The notes under the pieces: generated by a model
What the model was told of the DNA's origin: nothing
Seen by the model: the letters and a program-made list of their open reading frames with translations, nothing else
Database searches by the model: none
DNA from: CAYLLN01 sp040901775
Lineage (GTDB): Bacteria; Planctomycetota; Planctomycetia; Pirellulales; Pirellulaceae
NCBI GenBank assembly: GCA_040901775.1
Contig: JBBDYF010000020.1
Coordinates: 1 to 8,765, forward strand
Length of the DNA: 8,765 nucleotides
Direction: 5' to 3'
Made by a program: the position numbers and the translations under genes
Part shown: in pieces, positions 6,229-8,765 of the stretch
Layout: every line of letters starts with the position of its first letter
How positions within the stretch are numbered: position 1 is the stretch's first letter

Positions 6229-7464
6229 GTGAAGCCTCCGACGACCGAAGTCGCTCCCAGTTCGGAACTGGATCTGACGCGCCGCTTGATTCGCAAGCTC
6301 GAGCGCGAGTGTCCTCGCCGTAAGTCGGCCAGCCCGGACGAACGGCGAGCGCAAGAACTGCTTGCCGAGGAGTTCTCGCGCCGCGGCCTGACGATTCGCT
6401 GGCAGACTTTTCGTGCCAGCCGCAATCTGTACGCCGTGCTCGGCCTGCATCAGGCCGTCGCCGTGCTCGGCAGTATTGTCCTCTTTTGGCAACCGGCAGT
6501 GGGAGCCGCCCTGCTGCTGTTCACCGGCGTGTCCTACCTGCTCGACTGTCATTACGTCGCCTTTCTGCTCCGCGGCCTGCTCGGCTATGCACCCTCGCAA
6601 AATCTGCTGGCCGAAATGCCCGCCGTGGGGCAGCCGCGACGACGCATCGTCTTTTGGGCCCACGCCGATGCCGCCCCCACGGGCTGGATGTTTCACCCCC
6701 TGTTTCTCAAGCTGGTGCTGTTTTTTCTGCCCCAGCGACCCGCCTTCCTCCGCAAGCAAATACTGAATTGGGTCGTCGGCTCGTTGGTGCTAATTGTGCT
6801 GGCGACGATTCGCACGACGTCTGACTGGTGGTGGTTTCCTGGCATCTATTTCGGCTTGACGCTCGGCTCGCTCACCTCGCTGATCTTGATGCTGCAGATT
6901 GTTGTGAATGACCGGATCGTGCCGGGGGCCAACGACAACCTGAGCGGCTGCGCGGCGCTGGTTTTGTTGGCCGATCGGCTGGCGGGCGATCGTCCGTCCG
7001 ACGTGGAATATGTGTTCGTCGTTACCGGGTGCGAAGAGTCGGGCCGCGGCGGCGCACTGGCGCTCGCCCGCGAGATGCGCTCCGAGTGGCCGCCGGAATC
7101 CACCACCTGCATCGTGCTCGACTCGATCTCCGGCGGCACGCTCCGCTATCATCACGAAGGGGAACTCTGGCCCCTTTCGCCGCCGCCGGCGCTCGTCGAG
7201 CAGTTGCAACTGGCAGCCGCGGGGGACGAGCGATTCGAGCCGCTGCGCCCGTTCCACGCCCCGGCCGGCGCGACCGACGCCGCCCCGCTGCACCTTTACG
7301 GTTACCGAGCCGTTTGCCTGTCGCGGATCGACCCGGTCAGCGACATTCCGCGAAACTATCATGTGCCGGCGGATCGGAGCGGCAACCTCGACCATGCCGA
7401 GATCGTGGCGACGATCGATTTTACAGAGCGGCTGGTGCGAAATCTGGTCTCAAAACGAGTGTAG
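6229..7464 (+). CDS. Membrane-embedded M28-family metallopeptidase (aminopeptidase-like)
   Basis: 411 aa from the GTG at 6229. The frame is open to 5989, but that part overlaps the YrbL-family gene and reads like out-of-frame sequence; no ATG is available before residue 130. No good ribosome site precedes the GTG. M28 ligands are all recognisable: His145 and Asp147 in FWAHADAAPTG, Asp236 in PGANDNLSGCAALVLLADRL, the Glu pair 269-270 in TGCEESGRGG, Asp298 in IVLDSISGG, and His378 in NYHVPADR. The family binds two zinc ions and removes N-terminal residues or cleaves related amides. Hydrophobic segments occur at about 69-89 and 91-117, before the first ligand. More lie at about 179-197 and 203-227, with a shorter one at 155-168, between the first and second ligand sites. 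This splits the catalytic domain, which is unusual for M28. The substrate is unknown. The gene is probably not part of the glycan module, although it runs in the same direction. Confidence 0.82.
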   Translation: MKPPTTEVAPSSELDLTRRLIRKLERECPRRKSASPDERRAQELLAEEFSRRGLTIRWQTFRASRNLYAVLGLHQAVAVLGSIVLFWQPAVGAALLLFTGVSYLLDCHYVAFLLRGLLGYAPSQNLLAEMPAVGQPRRRIVFWAHADAAPTGWMFHPLFLKLVLFFLPQRPAFLRKQILNWVVGSLVLIVLATIRTTSDWWWFPGIYFGLTLGSLTSLILMLQIVVNDRIVPGANDNLSGCAALVLLADRLAGDRPSDVEYVFVVTGCEESGRGGALALAREMRSEWPPESTTCIVLDSISGGTLRYHHEGELWPLSPPPALVEQLQLAAAGDERFEPLRPFHAPAGATDAAPLHLYGYRAVCLSRIDPVSDIPRNYHVPADRSGNLDHAEIVATIDFTERLVRNLVSKRV

Positions 7465-7490
7465 GGTGGGCTCGATACACGCTCGGCCTT

Positions 7491-7550
7491 TTACGGCGGA
7501 TCGCGCCTAACCAGTCGCGCCCAGTGATGATCCGTTTCGACAAAAATCAG
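7491..7550 (-). pseudogene. Possible remnant of a PIN-domain toxin start, overlapping the antitoxin stop
   Basis: On the minus strand the antitoxin ends CCCTGA. Reading CTG at 7550-7548 as a mutated start (ATGA changed to CTGA), a 19-codon frame follows: IFVETDHHWARLVRRDPP, then TAA at 7493-7491. The pattern F-V-E/D-T, a few residues, A-x-L and a later Asp resembles the first strand and helix of PIN toxins, which normally sit directly downstream of DUF104-type antitoxins. The remainder would have been deleted, because the convergent M28 gene ends at 7464. The match is short and could be chance. Confidence 0.2.
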
Positions 7551-7777
7551 GGCCGTTTGGGAGTGCCGTACAGGTAATGGTCATGTTGAGCTGCAAAGTC
7601 TGTGGGCGAGTTGGGATTGTCCGGGAATCGGTGGACAATCTCCGCCAAACGCATCAACGGTCGATCATCGCTGGGCGCGGCGCAGATGCTCAGTTCCACT
7701 TCGAACTTCTCTGGCAAGGATACGGATTCCAAAGGTCGAAAAACCCCGTTTTCGTAGATCGCGCGAATCGTTTCCAT
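7547..7777 (-). CDS. AF2212/DUF104-like antitoxin, without an intact toxin partner
   Basis: 76 aa. The ATG at 7777-7775 is preceded on the minus strand by GGGAG (7789-7785), about 7 nt away. The N-terminal half METIRAIYENGVFRPLESVS, followed by LPEKFEVELSI, matches the AF2212-like (DUF104) antitoxin pattern: a basic-aliphatic start, YENGVF-P, then LPEG-x-V. The C-terminal tail DFAAQHDHYLYGTPKRP would be the toxin-binding extension. In this family the antitoxin precedes a PIN-domain (VapC-like) ribonuclease in the same operon and autoregulates it. Here only 82 nt separate the stop from the end of the convergent M28 gene, so no full toxin fits. The upstream gene on this strand is a pectate lyase-like gene, not a toxin. 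It is therefore an orphan, possibly decaying or neutralising toxins made elsewhere. Confidence 0.8.
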   Translation of the reverse strand: METIRAIYENGVFRPLESVSLPEKFEVELSICAAPSDDRPLMRLAEIVHRFPDNPNSPTDFAAQHDHYLYGTPKRP

Positions 7778-7819
7778 TTTCTGTCTCCCAGTTCTCGGCC
7801 TCTAGGTGCTATTCTATCA

Positions 7820-8765
7820 TCACACCGCCGCCAAAAACCTGCTGAGCGTATCGACATTCTCGATGAACGTCTGGGTGGTGATGATTTGCCGCACGTTCCC
7901 CTCAGGATCGGCGGCCCGCAAGCGGCCCTCTTCAACCCAGGCCCCGCGCTCGTCCTGGCCGTCAATCGCCTGCCGGGTGGCCGCCGTCAAGGCGTCCGAC
8001 ATTTCGTACTTCGGCGTCTTTTTGGCCGGCCGTAGCCTGGCGGGCGGCGTGGCCAACAGTTTGTCGTAGTCGCGCTCTAGCCGATCGACGTTCGACCGGA
8101 CGAGGAAGGCGTAGTGCGTCGGCAAGTCGTCCGCCGTCTCAACCAGTTCGTACTGCTTGTTGAAATAGAGGGGCCGGTTCGTCGGCAGTTCATAAAACCG
8201 CGCCAGCCGGCCAGCCGGAAGCTCGGACTTTTTCAGGTAGGCCAGCGCCCGCGGAATCGGCGCCAGGTATTTTTTGTCTCCGGTCTGGCGATAGACCTGC
8301 ATCAAGGTTTTGATCGCCCCTTGCGACTCTCCGCCGGTGATGCCGGGGGGCCCAGGCGGGCTGCATCTGGGCGTTGTATTGCTGAGCCCAGGCGGGTTGC
8401 GGATCGGGCATTTGAGCCAGAATCAAAAAGTCGCCGCCGCGGCGGGCCGCAGCCGCATAGCGCGGTTCGTCGTAGATTTCGGCCGCCTCGAACATCAGGG
8501 CTATCGTATCGGCCAAAGCGTTGTCGTTGAGCGTGTAATAGTTGCGATAATCTTCCTGGTGCCAGGTGCGAGGCCACTCGTCGGGATAGTTCGCCTTAAC
8601 AACCGGAAACTCCGCGGGGTTCGGCGGCCCGCTGAATCGCTGCGGCCAGGCCCCATTGGGATACTGCGCAGCCGCCAGGCTGTCCAGAGCGAAACGGGCC
8701 GCCTCGTGGATCGGGGTGCAACTCGCGGTTTGCGCGGAAGGGCGGTTTGTGTTAACAAAGGGGGG
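7820..8765 (-). pseudogene. Pectate lyase-like gene (PL10-type, Pec_lyase family), frameshifted and cut by the window edge
   Basis: The gene is read on the minus strand. From the right edge one frame carries IHEAARFALDSLAAAQYPNG, then AWPQRFSGPPNP, YTLNDNALADTIALMFEAAE (NDNA at 8528-8517), GGDFLILAQMPDPQ and PAWAQQYNAQMQPAWAP. At the C-run (8345-8353) the homology passes to another frame that reads GITGGESQGAIKTLMQVYRQ, then TGDKKYLAPIPRALAYLKKS, GRLARFYELPTNRPLYF and THYAF, and ends SRFLAAV at 7820. These are motifs I associate with the planctomycete pectate lyase-like group; PL10 enzymes cleave polygalacturonate by calcium-dependent beta-elimination, with Asp/Asn (NDN) and Arg residues important. 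The 5' end and any signal peptide lie outside the window. The residues just before IHEAAR do not look family-like, so a second defect or poor sequence near the edge is possible. Real decay and assembly error cannot be separated here. Confidence 0.75.

Noticed and set aside
8761..8765. G run at the very end of the window, as a possible biological signal.
   Set aside because: It falls at the cut edge and could be a sequencing or assembly artefact; it lies within the frame of the partial pectate lyase gene and nothing can be concluded.

Overview
The window is GC-rich, densely coding DNA that most resembles a planctomycete of the Pirellulales type. That assignment is an inference from four things: Shine-Dalgarno sites are often weak or absent, an exopolysaccharide assembly set lies beside Asp/Glu-rich ATPase tails, an AF2212/DUF104-like antitoxin is present, and the pectate lyase has the QQYN-containing form that I recall from that group. 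No rRNA, tRNA, CRISPR array or insertion sequence is visible. Both edges cut through genes.

Left part (2-3395, + strand): an exopolysaccharide assembly module. It holds the C-terminal end of a Wzz/GumC-type chain-length determinant, an ExeA-like AAA ATPase of the kind found with polysaccharide/exosortase loci, and, 5 nt further on, a CpsD/CapB-like (BY-kinase fold) protein. The last of these has lost the P-loop lysine and serine/threonine. The natural reading is a membrane adaptor plus two cytoplasmic nucleotide-binding-fold partners, only one of which looks able to hydrolyse ATP.

Middle part (3404-6121, + strand): a spacer with two copies of a palindromic repeat and a third, different hairpin leads into a sugar-nucleotide 4-epimerase/dehydratase of the extended SDR family. 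A soluble dolichol/polyprenyl-phosphate mannose synthase-like GT2 enzyme follows. A third copy of the palindrome, with compensatory base changes in its stem, follows that gene. Next is a YrbL-family kinase-fold protein. Together these genes fit sugar-nucleotide and lipid-linked sugar supply for a surface glycan.

Right part (6229-8765): a GTG-started M28-type metallopeptidase with transmembrane helices inserted between its metal ligands lies on the + strand. It converges on a minus-strand DUF104-type antitoxin gene that has no intact toxin partner. A possible 19-codon remnant of a PIN toxin overlaps the antitoxin stop. Upstream on the minus strand is a pectate lyase-like gene that runs off the right edge and is broken by a frameshift near 8345-8353.

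The points most worth checking are the degenerate P-loop in the CpsD-like protein, the split membrane M28 peptidase, the covarying dispersed palindromes, and the decayed antitoxin/toxin and pectate lyase loci. I do not see a clearly new defence or mobile system.
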